Below are positions 50,855 to 60,456 of a DNA stretch of 64,000 nucleotides, piece by piece. The DNA is from Streptomyces sp. NBC_00376 (GTDB lineage Bacteria; Actinomycetota; Actinomycetes; Streptomycetales; Streptomycetaceae), in assembly GCF_036077095.1 (NCBI RefSeq), contig NZ_CP107960.1, forward strand, positions 2,046,001 to 2,110,000, in the 5' to 3' direction. The notes beneath the pieces are model-generated. The model was given only the letters and a program-made list of their open reading frames with translations. It made no database searches and was not told the origin of the DNA. The position numbers and the translations under genes are program-made. How positions within the stretch are numbered: position 1 is the stretch's first letter; every line of letters starts with the position of its first letter.

Positions 50855-52413
50855 AGCACACCAGCCCGTCGTGGGCGTTCCGGTTCGGGCGCGGATGCGC
50901 CGTCGTGCTCACGGCGGCGCTGCTGGCCGCGCCGGTGACGGCCGCGCGCGCGGCACCGGGCGGTCAGGACCCGACCCGCGCCGAGATCTACCGGGCGCTC
51001 GCGCTGGACCAGGCGCCGGGCGACCATGTGATCCTCGTGGACACCTCCGGTTCGATGGCGCAGGGCGGCCGCTACAGCACCGTGCGTTCGACCCTGCGCC
51101 GGTTCCTGGACGGCCTCACGCCCAAGGACCACGTCGCGCTGTTCACGTTCGACTCCCGGCCGGAACCCAGGTACATCGGCGCGGCCGGGGACACCGCGAG
51201 GATCGTCGCGTCGCTGCCGTCCAGGCCCGACCCGGCGGGTGACACCGACATCGGCGCCGCGCTGAACGCCGCGCTGACCGAGCTCGGGCGGGACGGAGCC
51301 GCCCCGGTGGCCTCGGTCGTGCTGCTCACCGACGGCGAGCACCATCCGCCGCGCGGCTCCCGCTACCCCACCGCCTCGGGCGCGCCCTGGGCACAGCTGC
51401 ACCAGCGGGCGCAGGCCCTCACCGCCCGCACCGAACTCGCGGGATACGCGCTCCCGTTGAGCAGCGGGGCGACCGGCGCCGATCTGCTGGGCAGGGTCGT
51501 CGAGGACACCTCGGTGCTCCGGCCGCAGAGCATCCAGGACCTCGGCGGGTACCTGGCGCGCGCCGGTGACCGCGCGCGGGCCCGCAAGGCCGCCGGGCTG
51601 CTCGCCGGGGACGCGGACCGGGGCGTGCGCGCCGACTGGCAGGACACCGGTGGGACCGATCTCAGCAGCGGTTCGGCCACCGCGAAGCTCACCCTGCGGT
51701 CCACCACCCGCCATCTGCCGCTGACCGTCGACGGTTTGCGGGCCTCGCTGACCGGTCCGTCCGTGGCGATCGCCGGACTGCCCGGCCGGGTGACCCTGGA
51801 ACCGGGTGAGTCCCGCACCTTCGACGTGCGGCTGACCGGCCGGCTGGCGGGGGGCCCGCTGCCGTACCGGCGTACCGAACACGCCGATGCCACGCTGCGG
51901 CTGACCGGCCGGGTCGGCTCGGCGTGGGAGCGGCCGCTCGCCCCGGACGTCGGTCTCGGCATACCCCGCGCGGTGCACGTCGAGCGGAAGGCGGTGCCGC
52001 TGCGGGCGACCGCCGGTTCGGTGGTCCTGCTGCCCGCGCTGGCGGCGGCCCTGGTGCTGGTGGCGGTCGGGGCGTGGCTGTGGTGGCGGCGGATCAACCG
52101 GCCGCTGCTGCACGGTGTGCTGCTGGTGGCGCCCGCGTTCGGCGAGCAGCTGCCGGACCGTGTGGTGCTGGCGGGCCGGCGGGGGGTGCTCGGGCCGCCC
52201 GCGGTGGGCGGGCACGGCCGGGTCGTGGGCAGGCGCCGGTCCACGGAGCATGGTCCGCGGACCGATCTGCGCATCCGGTACACACCGGACGGTTCCACCG
52301 CCCGGGAGACCGTCGCCACCTGCGCCCCGGGGGGCAGGGTCGTCGTCGGCGGCATGTCGTTCACCTATGTCGCCGACCCGGGCCCCGCTCCGGCCGCCGG
52401 GTGGCCCCGGTGA
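50851..52413 (+). CDS. Membrane-anchored extracytoplasmic vWA protein
   Basis: 520 residues, GTG start overlapping the previous stop. A signal peptide (VVLTAALLAAPVTAARA) is followed by a vWA domain with a complete MIDAS: VDTSGSMAQ (about residue 59), the Thr in GDTDIGAAL (about 131) and LTDGEH (about 159). An Ig-like beta domain leads to one membrane helix (VVLLPALAAALVLVAVGAWL, about residues 391-410), then a ~105-residue cytosolic beta-rich tail. It is thus positioned to sense or bind something outside and signal to the cytosolic GTPase/AAA+ components. Confidence 0.85.
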   Translation: MKHTSPSWAFRFGRGCAVVLTAALLAAPVTAARAAPGGQDPTRAEIYRALALDQAPGDHVILVDTSGSMAQGGRYSTVRSTLRRFLDGLTPKDHVALFTFDSRPEPRYIGAAGDTARIVASLPSRPDPAGDTDIGAALNAALTELGRDGAAPVASVVLLTDGEHHPPRGSRYPTASGAPWAQLHQRAQALTARTELAGYALPLSSGATGADLLGRVVEDTSVLRPQSIQDLGGYLARAGDRARARKAAGLLAGDADRGVRADWQDTGGTDLSSGSATAKLTLRSTTRHLPLTVDGLRASLTGPSVAIAGLPGRVTLEPGESRTFDVRLTGRLAGGPLPYRRTEHADATLRLTGRVGSAWERPLAPDVGLGIPRAVHVERKAVPLRATAGSVVLLPALAAALVLVAVGAWLWWRRINRPLLHGVLLVAPAFGEQLPDRVVLAGRRGVLGPPAVGGHGRVVGRRRSTEHGPRTDLRIRYTPDGSTARETVATCAPGGRVVVGGMSFTYVADPGPAPAAGWPR

Positions 52414-53087
52414 CCGGAACCGTGCTGAACGTGGCGGCGACCCGGGTCGGCACCGAGGTGCTGGGGCCGGGGGTGCGGTCCGTGCTGTGGGTCCAGGGCT
52501 GCCCGTTGTCGTGCGCCGGGTGCATGGCGCCGGACTGGATTCCCTTCCGGCCGGCCCGGAGCGCCGAACCGCTGGAGCTGGCCGAGGAGTTGCTGGCCGA
52601 TCCGCGCGTCGAGGGCCTGACGTTCTCCGGCGGCGAGCCGATGGCGCAGGCGGCCGGGCTGGCCGAGGTGGCGAGGGCGGCGAAGGCGGTCCGGGACGTG
52701 TCGGTGATCTGCTTCACCGGCCACCGCCTGGAGCGGCTGCGGAGCCGGCCGCCCGGCCCCGGCGTGCACCGGCTCCTCGACGAGACCGACGTACTGATCG
52801 ACGGTCCGTACGTGGCCGCGCTGGACGACGGACGGGGGCTGCGTGGCAGCTCCAACCAGCGCGTCCATCTGCTCACCGCACGGTACGCGGACGGCGGCTA
52901 CGACTTCGAGGGCCGGCCCCGGGCCGCCGAGATCGCCGTCAGCGGCCCGGAGGCACTGCTCGTCGGGGTGCCTCCGCCCGGCCTGATCGGCGCCTTCGAC
53001 CACGCGGTCGACGCCGTTCGCACCCGGATGGCCGGCCGGGTACCTCCCCACGCATCCGAAGGACGGGAACCCCACCATGAGCGGTAG
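52410..53087 (+). CDS. Radical SAM activase-like protein (single 4Fe-4S)
   Basis: 225 residues from a GTG overlapping the vWA stop. The cluster-binding CxxxCxxC is GCPLSCAGCMAPDW (about residues 30-43) and the SAM-binding GGE is FSGGEPM (about 72). The short length and the start VRSVLWVQGCPLSC resemble anaerobic ribonucleotide reductase or pyruvate formate-lyase activases. No glycyl radical enzyme is present in the window, so the target may be a protein of this cluster. It overlaps the coiled-coil gene by 11 bp. Confidence 0.85.
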   Translation: MTGTVLNVAATRVGTEVLGPGVRSVLWVQGCPLSCAGCMAPDWIPFRPARSAEPLELAEELLADPRVEGLTFSGGEPMAQAAGLAEVARAAKAVRDVSVICFTGHRLERLRSRPPGPGVHRLLDETDVLIDGPYVAALDDGRGLRGSSNQRVHLLTARYADGGYDFEGRPRAAEIAVSGPEALLVGVPPPGLIGAFDHAVDAVRTRMAGRVPPHASEGREPHHER

Positions 53088-54453
53088 GAAGCGCATCCAG
53101 GTCGACGAGTCGGAGTGGTACCGCATCCAGCGCCAGGCGCAGCAGCTGAAGGAGGTGAAGCGCAGTGTCCCCCGCCTCGTCGACGCGGTGCGGGAGCAGA
53201 CCGCGGCCGACCTGGACCGGGTGTTCACCGAGGTCGAGCAGCGGCAGCAGCGGCACGAGTCGGTGGTCCGGGAGCTGAGCGAGCAGACCCGGCGGCTGGA
53301 GGCCGACACCGCGCGACAGCTCGGCCGGCAGGCCGCGCAGCTGCGCGGGGAGCTGGCCGCGTCCGCCGGGCAGATCCGGCAGGAAACCCGGCAGCGGCTG
53401 GCCGAGCAGCAGGAGCGGACCCGGCGGGCGATCGCGGCCGAACGCGCCGAGCGAAGGGCCGAGACGGCCCGGCTGTCCGCCGAGATCGACTGGTGGAAGG
53501 AGGACCGGACCCGGGCCGGGCAGCTGGTTGCGGCCTGGCTGTCCGACGCCGGGGCGATGGCCGGGGCGATCACCGATGCGGGGCTGCACGAGCGGTACGC
53601 GCCCGGTGAGCTCGACCGGCTGACGGGCCGGCTGACGACGGCGGAGCAGAACGCGGCGCAGGGCAGGTTCGACGCGGCGCTGGCGATGGCGCAGGAGACG
53701 TACCACTCGCTCAGCGAGCTGCGGGCGGAGACCGAGCAGCGGGAACTGGAGCGCTGCACGGCGCAGATCGCGGCGATCGACGCCCTGGTCACGGTGGCCA
53801 ACGAGATCGAGGGCAGCCGGATCCAGCCGGTCGTGGGTCCTGACGGGCAGCCGCTGGACGGGTACACGGTGGACGTCGACTACTGGTCGGACGGCGAGGT
53901 GGGCCGGCTGCGGCAGGAGACCGAACAGGGGCTGGCGGGCGCCCGCGACGACCGGACCGGCACGGCGGAGCTGCGCCGGCTGCGGGAGGAGGAGGCGCCG
54001 CGGCTGGAGAAGGCGCTCGGCGACACCGTGGGGAAGGCGTGTCTGCGGCATCTGTCCTCGCAGATCCGGGTGAACCTGGCGGACGCGGTGACCCAGGCCC
54101 TGTCCGGGATGGCGTACTACGAATTCGTCGACGGCGAGTACGAGGACTCGGACCCGCGCGGCTCCTACTACGCCAAGCTCCGCCACGCGAACGGCAATGA
54201 GATCGTGCTCGACATCTCGCAGACCGACCGGGACTCCGGACAGCACGTGGTGCGGGTGCTGTCGTACGACCACGACACCACCGCCGAGGCCGAGCTCCAC
54301 GACCGGGCCGAGATGGTCAGCCGGGCGATCCAGGACGACGGCCATCCGGTGCCGGCGGCGCCGGTGTCCGAACCGGGGGTGCCCGACCCGGGACTGCCCG
54401 ACATCGGGCGCCACCGCGAACAGCCGCGGCGTCCGGCGGAGGGCGGCGCATGA
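53077..54453 (+). CDS. Coiled-coil protein of the NTPase cluster
   Basis: 458 residues; about residues 20-150 form a long Gln/Arg/Glu-rich coiled coil ([20 protein letters not shown]). Further helices follow, then a C-terminal alpha/beta segment (about 330-425) with [18 protein letters not shown] and [17 protein letters not shown]. It resembles a cytoskeletal or scaffold element rather than an enzyme. It ends with a Pro-rich tail overlapping the AAA+ gene start by 4 bp. Confidence 0.8.
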   Translation: MSGRKRIQVDESEWYRIQRQAQQLKEVKRSVPRLVDAVREQTAADLDRVFTEVEQRQQRHESVVRELSEQTRRLEADTARQLGRQAAQLRGELAASAGQIRQETRQRLAEQQERTRRAIAAERAERRAETARLSAEIDWWKEDRTRAGQLVAAWLSDAGAMAGAITDAGLHERYAPGELDRLTGRLTTAEQNAAQGRFDAALAMAQETYHSLSELRAETEQRELERCTAQIAAIDALVTVANEIEGSRIQPVVGPDGQPLDGYTVDVDYWSDGEVGRLRQETEQGLAGARDDRTGTAELRRLREEEAPRLEKALGDTVGKACLRHLSSQIRVNLADAVTQALSGMAYYEFVDGEYEDSDPRGSYYAKLRHANGNEIVLDISQTDRDSGQHVVRVLSYDHDTTAEAELHDRAEMVSRAIQDDGHPVPAAPVSEPGVPDPGLPDIGRHREQPRRPAEGGA

Positions 54454-57044
54454 CCGAAGGACCGTCCGCCTTCTCCGGGCCGGTCGTGGAACGGTTCGGC
54501 GGGGCCGACCTGCGCAGCGGTGAGCCGTTCACCATCTTCTACGGGCCGGGGGTGAGCGATGTCTTCGTCGACAGCGCCTACCAGGTGTGCACCCTGGAGC
54601 AGGTACTGTGGCGGCGGCTGCGGGCCGCCGGTTACGAGCGGATCGTGTTCAGCTCGACGGACCATCCGCTGTACTTCCGGGACGCGGCCTCACGCGACCT
54701 GTCCCGCAGCTCCCCGGCCCGGAAACGGCTTCCGGCCCCCGGGCCGCGCACCATGCGCACCCCGGGCATGCGGGGCCCGATGGGCAACCTCCGGGTGACC
54801 GGTGCACCCGGCCGCGGCCCCGCCGCCGAGGCCGCTGCCGGACCGCGCCGGGACACCGCCGGTCCACCCCGTCCGGCATCGGCGCTGTCCGATCCGTTCG
54901 CCGTCATGACGCTGGTCGACTGCCTGAAGCAGCGTGACATCCGTACGGCCGTCGTCGTCCCGCACGCCGAGAACTACCTGCGCTACAACCGGGCGTCCCG
55001 GCCGCTGGCCGGTGCCATGGCCAACTGGGCCGCACAGCACGACAACGGCAATCTGTGGGTACTGGTCTTCTCGAGGACGACGCTGGAGGACGTGGCCCGG
55101 TTCGTGGAGACGTGCCACGACTACCCGCTGCTGGAGACGTACGTGCGCCAGCAGGCACGGCAGCCGGGACGGCCCGGCACCGCCAGGATCGACTATCCGC
55201 AGGCGGCCGAGACGGAGCGGCTGATCCACGCCGTGCGGCTGCGCACGGGGCTGCGGATCGAGGACTGGCGCGAGCTGGACACCATGGTCCGGGCCATGGC
55301 GACCCATCCCCGCAAGGCGCGCAACTGGATGGCGACGCTGGAGCAGCTGGCCGGCGTGCCGGGCTCCGCGTTCAGCGCGGCGGTGGTGCGCGAGGCGGGC
55401 GCGGCCGTCGCCCCGGCCGACGCCCGCGGTCCGTGGGAGAGGCTGGCGGCCATGTCCGGACTGGACGTGGTCCGGGACCACTTCGAGCAGCTGCGGGCCG
55501 AGGTCGAGACGATGGCGGTGCTGCGCGCCGACGGCCGGGTCGAGCAGGCCGAACCGCCTTCCCTGCACCTGGTGTTCACCGGGAACCCGGGCACCGGGAA
55601 GACCACGGTGGCGCGCCTGGCCGGGGAGCTCTACCGCGATCTGGGGCTGCTGGAGCGGGGGCATGTCGTCGAGGCGAAGATGCGGGACCTGGTGGCCGGT
55701 TACGTCGGTCAGACGGCGGGGCTGACCGACGCGACGATCGACGGCGCGCTGGACGGAGTGCTCTTCATCGATGAGGCGTACGGGCTGAGCGACCAGAGCG
55801 ACGGGTTCGGCGACGAGGCCATCCAGACGCTGCTCACACGCATGGAGAACGACCGCGCCCGGCTGGTCGTGATCGTCGCCGGGTACCCGGACAAGATGGC
55901 GGAGTTCCTGGCCGCCAACCCCGGTCTGGCGAGCCGGTTCGCCGAGGACAACATCCTGCGCTTCCCCGACTACCCGCCGGACACCCTGCACACCATCGCG
56001 CTGCGCCGGCTGACGGAGCGGGGCGGCCGGCCCTCGGACGAGACGGCGGACCGGCTGCGGGAGATCATCACGGGCATGCACCACGTCCGGGGCGACTCCT
56101 TCGGCAACGCCCGCGACATGCGCACCCTCGCCGACAGCGTCTTCAAGCGGTGGGCCCGCCGGGTGCGCGGCCGGGTCGCGGAACCGGTCACCCCCGATGA
56201 CGTGCCCGCGAGCTACCGCGAGTTCCTGCGACGTCCCGCGCCGGACCCCGCGGAGCTGCTGGCCGAACTCGACGCGTACGTGGGGCTCGAAGCGGTGCGC
56301 GAGGTGCTGACGAACCTGGCCGGGCGGCTGCGGCTGCGCCAGGCCAGGGGCCAGGACGGCTTCGCCCCGCCGCATCTGCTGTTCACCGGCCCGCCGGGGA
56401 CCGGCAAGACCACCGTGGCCCGGCTGGCCGGGGCGATGTTCCGCGATCTGGGCCTGCTGCGCAAGGGGCATGTGGTGGAGGCCGGCCGCGCCACCCTGGT
56501 CGGCGCCTATCTGGGGCACACCGCACGGCAGACACGGCAGGCGGTCCAGGACGCGATGGACGGGGTGCTGTTCATCGACGAGGCGTACAGCCTGGTGAGC
56601 GACGCCCGGCACGGGGGTTTCGGCCAGGAGGCGATCGACACCCTGGTCCAGGAGATGGAGAACCGGCGAGGCCGCCTCGTGGTGATCGCGGCCGGCTACC
56701 CCCGCGAGATCGACGCCTTCCTGGCCGCCAACTCCGGCCTGCCGTCCCGCTTCACCACACGTGTGGAGTTCCCGCACTACGGCATCGACGACCTGGTCGA
56801 GATCCTGCGCCGGATGGCCGCGAGCGAGCGCTGCACACTGGCCCCCGGGGTGCCGGAGCGCGCCGCCGCCTGGCTGGAGGCGGCCCGTCGGCTCAGCCCG
56901 TCCGAATTCGGCAACGCCCGCACGGTCCGCGGTCTGCTGGAGCTCATGGAGGCCCGGATGGCCACCCGCTACGACCCCGCCGACGCCGGGCAGTCCGTCC
57001 CCACGGAGTTCCTGCCCGAGGACGTCCCCGACCCGCCGTCCTGA
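54450..57044 (+). CDS. Tandem CbbX/SpoVK-type AAA+ ATPase
   Basis: 864 residues. Residues 1-300 are a family-specific region ([21 protein letters not shown]) that may be a degenerate ATPase. Two CbbX-like AAA+ domains follow. The first has Walker [10 protein letters not shown] (about 377) and Walker [11 protein letters not shown] (about 437). The second has GPPGTGKTT (about 647) and [10 protein letters not shown] (about 704). Both have sensor and arginine-finger regions (GLASRF, GLPSRF). Such proteins form hexamers that remodel partners. It is last gene of the eight-gene unit; minus-strand toxin genes follow. Confidence 0.9.
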   Translation: MTEGPSAFSGPVVERFGGADLRSGEPFTIFYGPGVSDVFVDSAYQVCTLEQVLWRRLRAAGYERIVFSSTDHPLYFRDAASRDLSRSSPARKRLPAPGPRTMRTPGMRGPMGNLRVTGAPGRGPAAEAAAGPRRDTAGPPRPASALSDPFAVMTLVDCLKQRDIRTAVVVPHAENYLRYNRASRPLAGAMANWAAQHDNGNLWVLVFSRTTLEDVARFVETCHDYPLLETYVRQQARQPGRPGTARIDYPQAAETERLIHAVRLRTGLRIEDWRELDTMVRAMATHPRKARNWMATLEQLAGVPGSAFSAAVVREAGAAVAPADARGPWERLAAMSGLDVVRDHFEQLRAEVETMAVLRADGRVEQAEPPSLHLVFTGNPGTGKTTVARLAGELYRDLGLLERGHVVEAKMRDLVAGYVGQTAGLTDATIDGALDGVLFIDEAYGLSDQSDGFGDEAIQTLLTRMENDRARLVVIVAGYPDKMAEFLAANPGLASRFAEDNILRFPDYPPDTLHTIALRRLTERGGRPSDETADRLREIITGMHHVRGDSFGNARDMRTLADSVFKRWARRVRGRVAEPVTPDDVPASYREFLRRPAPDPAELLAELDAYVGLEAVREVLTNLAGRLRLRQARGQDGFAPPHLLFTGPPGTGKTTVARLAGAMFRDLGLLRKGHVVEAGRATLVGAYLGHTARQTRQAVQDAMDGVLFIDEAYSLVSDARHGGFGQEAIDTLVQEMENRRGRLVVIAAGYPREIDAFLAANSGLPSRFTTRVEFPHYGIDDLVEILRRMAASERCTLAPGVPERAAAWLEAARRLSPSEFGNARTVRGLLELMEARMATRYDPADAGQSVPTEFLPEDVPDPPS

Positions 57045-57100
57045 GCGGCGGCCCCTGTTTGCAGCCTGCGGGCGCAGATCGCGGTGAGTGCGGCGGAGCT

Positions 57101-57140
57101 CACAACCACCTCACCAGTAACGGTGATTGCAGTACTGGGC
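57101..57140. repeat. Left copy of imperfect 40-bp repeat flanking the toxin island
   Basis: It matches 62002-62041 at 31 of 40 positions in the same orientation and includes an identical 12-bp core GATTGCAGTACT (57125-57136 and 62026-62037). This copy covers the 3' end and stop of the CdiI-like immunity gene. Confidence 0.65.
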
Positions 57141-57818
57141 AGCCCCGTCCGGCCCCTCGTACTCCGCCCGGAACCTGCCCAGTTCATCCGCGACAGCAGC
57201 CAGCCAGGCACCGGGGGTGCAGGGCTGCGGTGGTTCCACCTCCATCCCCAGCTCCGCCACGGCGAGGGCGCAATCGGATTCGTCGAGGTGAAGCGCGAGA
57301 AGTTCGTGCAGTTCGCCGATGAGCCGGGCGACGAGGTAGGGGTCGGTCGAGTCGGAGTAGTCGCGCACGGCCTCCTCATGGTCCGCGAACTCGTCCGGCA
57401 TGTCCTGGGAGAACCAGCCGCCCAGGAACTGGCCCAGTTCGGGGAAGCGGGCGTGCCACTCCCAGTGGGTCAGGGGGGCCGAGGGCTTCGGGGCCGCACC
57501 GTCCTCGATCGACTGCTTGATGTGGTCGGCGACGGCGAGCAGCCAGTTCTGGATATCCGATTCGGGCAGGCCGACGTCCGGGACCGGGTAGAACTCTCCA
57601 AGGCTCAGACGCAGGCGGCCCGGTGGATTGCGGGCGTAGTCGCGGATCTGCTTTTCGGCTGTGGCCAGGGCCCAGGGGCGGGTGTGCCAGGTGTGGCGGA
57701 GGTAGGCGTGGAGGGCCTCGCTGGGCTTGTCGGGCTCTTCGGCGGCGGGCATGCCCAGGTAGGCGCTGATCACCTGGTCCAACTCACCGTAGCGCCGGTC
57801 GAATTCGAGGGGCTTCAT
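57111..57818 (-). CDS. CdiI-like contact-dependent inhibition immunity protein
   Basis: 235 residues from the ATG at 57818; a GTG at 57824 is possible. It has the pattern of immunity proteins annotated in contact-dependent inhibition systems, with a helical acidic body (RRYGELDQVISAYLGMP, ADHEEAVRDYSDSTDPYLVARLIGELHELLALHLDE). It lies 19 bp downstream of the orphan RNase A-like tip, the position of a cognate immunity gene. Its 3' end lies in the flanking repeat. Confidence 0.7.
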   Translation of the reverse strand: MKPLEFDRRYGELDQVISAYLGMPAAEEPDKPSEALHAYLRHTWHTRPWALATAEKQIRDYARNPPGRLRLSLGEFYPVPDVGLPESDIQNWLLAVADHIKQSIEDGAAPKPSAPLTHWEWHARFPELGQFLGGWFSQDMPDEFADHEEAVRDYSDSTDPYLVARLIGELHELLALHLDESDCALAVAELGMEVEPPQPCTPGAWLAAVADELGRFRAEYEGPDGAAQYCNHRYW

Positions 57819-57837
57819 GGACACGGTGGCGCAGCCT

Positions 57838-58137
57838 CTACAGGTAGATCGGGACAGTGGTGAGGACGACGAAGCCGTGCGGGCTGCTCGGCTCACGCCT
57901 GAGGATCACGCGCGCGGCCCGTACGTCCACCGGGTCGCGTCCGGCGAGCATCATCGCCTGGAGCAGGACCCGGCCCACCGGCTCGTCGCGGGACGGCCAG
58001 GAGGCCTCGATGGTGAAGCGGGGGCGGGTGCCCTGGGCGAGCCAGCGGTGGATGTGCTGTTCGTTGCGGGTAACGACCTGCTGGGTTGCCCAGTGGGCGG
58101 TTTCGCGGTCGGGGTAGGTGGCGGATCTGGTGAGCAT
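57838..58137 (-). CDS. Orphan RNase A-like toxin C-terminal tip (fragment)
   Basis: 99 residues from the ATG at 58137 with GGAAAG upstream; the frame is open to 58206 inside the preceding gene. SATYPDRETAHWATQQVVTRNEQHIHRWL, then PVGRVLL, then VILRREPSSPHGFVVLTTVP closely follows the C-terminal two thirds of the bacterial RNase A-like toxin domain (CdiA-CT type). The N-terminal part with the catalytic GGHTxxxH histidines is missing, and so are a secretion leader and delivery domain. It is best read as a displaced toxin cassette kept with its immunity gene. Confidence 0.65.
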   Translation of the reverse strand: MLTRSATYPDRETAHWATQQVVTRNEQHIHRWLAQGTRPRFTIEASWPSRDEPVGRVLLQAMMLAGRDPVDVRAARVILRREPSSPHGFVVLTTVPIYL

Positions 58138-58162
58138 GCGGCTTTCCGGTTCGGCTTGGAGG

Positions 58163-58759
58163 TCAGGTGTTCTGGAAGTTCCAGAACACAGCGACCTCGT
58201 CGTCATTCACGGCGATCAGACCGGCGTCCCAGTCATATCCGCTGAAGGGGGCGTGGCCTCGGGACGACTGCCGGTAGAAGTCGGGAAGGTCGCCTTTCCA
58301 GCCGAGGTTGGTGTAGAAGCGGGTGTCGGCAGGGAAACGCGACAGGATCATTTCAGCCCGGCGCTCCCTCTGCGGCCTGTGCTCCTCCCAGCCAAAAGTC
58401 CTGGAGACGTCCACGCCACTTGCTGCGACTCCGAGCAGGACAAGCAGCGACCGCACCGATTCTCTGGGGAGTTCCCCCACCCGCCCGCTGTAGCGCTCCA
58501 CATCCGCAGGCGTGGAGGGTGTATCCCACCATGGGTAGAGCGGGTCGTCCAGGCGCTCTTCCTCGCCCTCGTAGGGGTCGATGGACTCCCAGCCCCGGGG
58601 GTCCCGGGTCTCGAGACGCATGATCGACCCGACATCGAGCCACCATTCTTCGTGTTCGCGCCGAGCGACGCCGACGAACGTGCAGAGCCATTCGTACAGC
58701 TTGAGCGCATCCGACCAGGCCCGCGCATCGAGCTCGTCTTTCCGCATCATTCGCTCCAT
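58163..58759 (-). CDS. Probable immunity protein for the RNase A-like toxin
   Basis: 198 residues; the ATG overlaps the toxin stop by one base (TAATG); ATGs at 58750 and 58747 are alternatives. It is acidic and tryptophan-rich (EHEEWWLDVGSIMRLETRD, DPLYPWWDTPST) and ends with a beta-strand pair. I recognise no named family. Its position directly after the toxin, with translational coupling, is the basis for the immunity call. Confidence 0.6.
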   Translation of the reverse strand: MERMMRKDELDARAWSDALKLYEWLCTFVGVARREHEEWWLDVGSIMRLETRDPRGWESIDPYEGEEERLDDPLYPWWDTPSTPADVERYSGRVGELPRESVRSLLVLLGVAASGVDVSRTFGWEEHRPQRERRAEMILSRFPADTRFYTNLGWKGDLPDFYRQSSRGHAPFSGYDWDAGLIAVNDDEVAVFWNFQNT

Positions 58760-60456
58760 TATTTCGGCGCCGAGGTGTAGACGACGAAAGGCGGATTCAG
58801 GCTCCCGTCGTACTTCAGACGAGAGGTCACACCAAGAGCGTCCCGGGCCGGCTGCACCGTGCTGCTGCTAGTGTCCACCACGACTGTCCGGCCAGTCACG
58901 GAACCGTAGGGCGGGCCCTGGTTCGGGACCGAGGCGACCTCGATGACCAGGTCCTTCGGGGGTGGAGGATTCTTGAGCCAGTTCTGGATCTGCGGCGTGT
59001 GCTCGCGAATATTGTACTGAGTATGTTTCTGCGCCGAACTCAGGTCCGTGAAGGACGAAGCCGTGAGGATGTCGTACTTGCCGTTCGCGCGCTGCTCGTC
59101 CTTGATCCGCTGCAGAAGCTGCTCGTCCGTCTTGCCGACGTGCTTGTCGATGGTGTGGGAGCCGTTCAGCCCCTCGTTCGTCGCCAGGTCGAGGGAGTAC
59201 ATGTACGGGAAGGGGCTCTCCCCGCCGATCTGCCACCGGTGTTCCTTCTTGAACTCGTTGAGCGAGCGGGCACCGAAGGCGCGGGCACGGGCGATCTCGG
59301 CCTGGTAGGTCGGCGCGCTCGTGCTCGCGATCTCGAGTTCCGGGAGAAGAGCCTTGAGCTTGCCCGCGGCCTCGGTGAACTCCTTGTGGTACTCGGCGAC
59401 CACCCTGTCGCACCCTGACTTGTCCATGTGGGACCGGAATGAGAGCACGATCCGCCCGACGATCCCGCCGACCGCCAGCCTGGTCAGGTTCGAGAAGCTC
59501 AGTTCGGTGAGATCCGCAGCCGTGGCCTTCGCCGCGTTGATACCCGCCTGGCTCGTGAACGCGGTGGTCTTGTCGCCGACGTCGCACAGATGGTCGAGGA
59601 CCTCCGCGATCTCATCCGCGGACTTCTTCAGGACGTCGATGATGGGACGCCTCTTGTCCGGCGTGACGTCCTTGCTGGTACGCCATTGGCGTCCCGTCTG
59701 GCTTCGTGCTCCTGCGGTGTCCAACTGTCGGCCCCACGCCGTGGTGCCCCAGATGGTCTGGCCGAAGGACCGCATGGCCGCCTGCCACTCGCCCTTGTCC
59801 TTGGGATTGGTGATCCCGGCGATGGCAGCGTTGCAGTCGTCGGATGCCTTCACTCCGTCGGAGGCGATCTTCCGCCACGCCTTGGCCATGTCCCGGACCT
59901 CGTCCTCCTTGATGCCCGGGGTGATCTCGTGCACCTTGCCGAGGCGGAGGCCCTTCTCGATGGCAGGTCTGATGATGTCCGCGAGGAAGTCCGGGAACTC
60001 GCCGATGACCCCGGAGATCCACCAGGAGTCGACGTCCTCCCCGGTGCCCGACCACTTGATGGGGTTGACGGGCCCGTACCGTGGCGGCTTGTTGATAACC
60101 ACCGGCTCCGGCGTATTCCTCGGCTGCGCACCTTTCGCACCGCCGACCTGCCACTCGGCCAGAACGTAGTGGTTGGCGGTGTGGTTCAGGCCGATGGACG
60201 CCCCGCCGACGCTGACCACGCTGCGGCCCCACACTTCGAGGAACTTCGAGGTGACTTCCATGTAGGCGTCCGCGAAGGCGTCCGCGCCCCGGCCCGTACC
60301 GGCACTCTGGTTGTACTCGTTGAGTACGTCGACGAGGAGGAACGCTCGCTCCGCATGGCCGAACTGGGCTTCCTTCAGCAGGTCGGCCGCATGGTGGACG
60401 TGCACCGGCTGGACGTCGTAGCCGCCGTTCGCCGACGGTGAGGGCGGGGTGCCCAT
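58759..60456 (-). CDS. Polymorphic toxin with RNase A-like C-terminal domain (type VII-secreted)
   Basis: 565 residues from the ATG at 60456, overlapping the WXG100 stop by one base. The N-terminal ~100 residues are helical and ESX-substrate-like (HHAADLLKEAQFGHAERAFLLVDVL). A long helical middle follows (about 180-420). The C-terminal ~135 residues are the RNase A-like toxin: NGSHTIDKHVGKTDEQLL carries the expected catalytic His pair (about residue 432), then SSFTDLSSAQKHTQYNIREHT and the closing strand PPFVVYTSAP. It would be exported with its WXG100 partners and degrade RNA in competitors. Confidence 0.8.
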   Translation of the reverse strand: MGTPPSPSANGGYDVQPVHVHHAADLLKEAQFGHAERAFLLVDVLNEYNQSAGTGRGADAFADAYMEVTSKFLEVWGRSVVSVGGASIGLNHTANHYVLAEWQVGGAKGAQPRNTPEPVVINKPPRYGPVNPIKWSGTGEDVDSWWISGVIGEFPDFLADIIRPAIEKGLRLGKVHEITPGIKEDEVRDMAKAWRKIASDGVKASDDCNAAIAGITNPKDKGEWQAAMRSFGQTIWGTTAWGRQLDTAGARSQTGRQWRTSKDVTPDKRRPIIDVLKKSADEIAEVLDHLCDVGDKTTAFTSQAGINAAKATAADLTELSFSNLTRLAVGGIVGRIVLSFRSHMDKSGCDRVVAEYHKEFTEAAGKLKALLPELEIASTSAPTYQAEIARARAFGARSLNEFKKEHRWQIGGESPFPYMYSLDLATNEGLNGSHTIDKHVGKTDEQLLQRIKDEQRANGKYDILTASSFTDLSSAQKHTQYNIREHTPQIQNWLKNPPPPKDLVIEVASVPNQGPPYGSVTGRTVVVDTSSSTVQPARDALGVTSRLKYDGSLNPPFVVYTSAPK

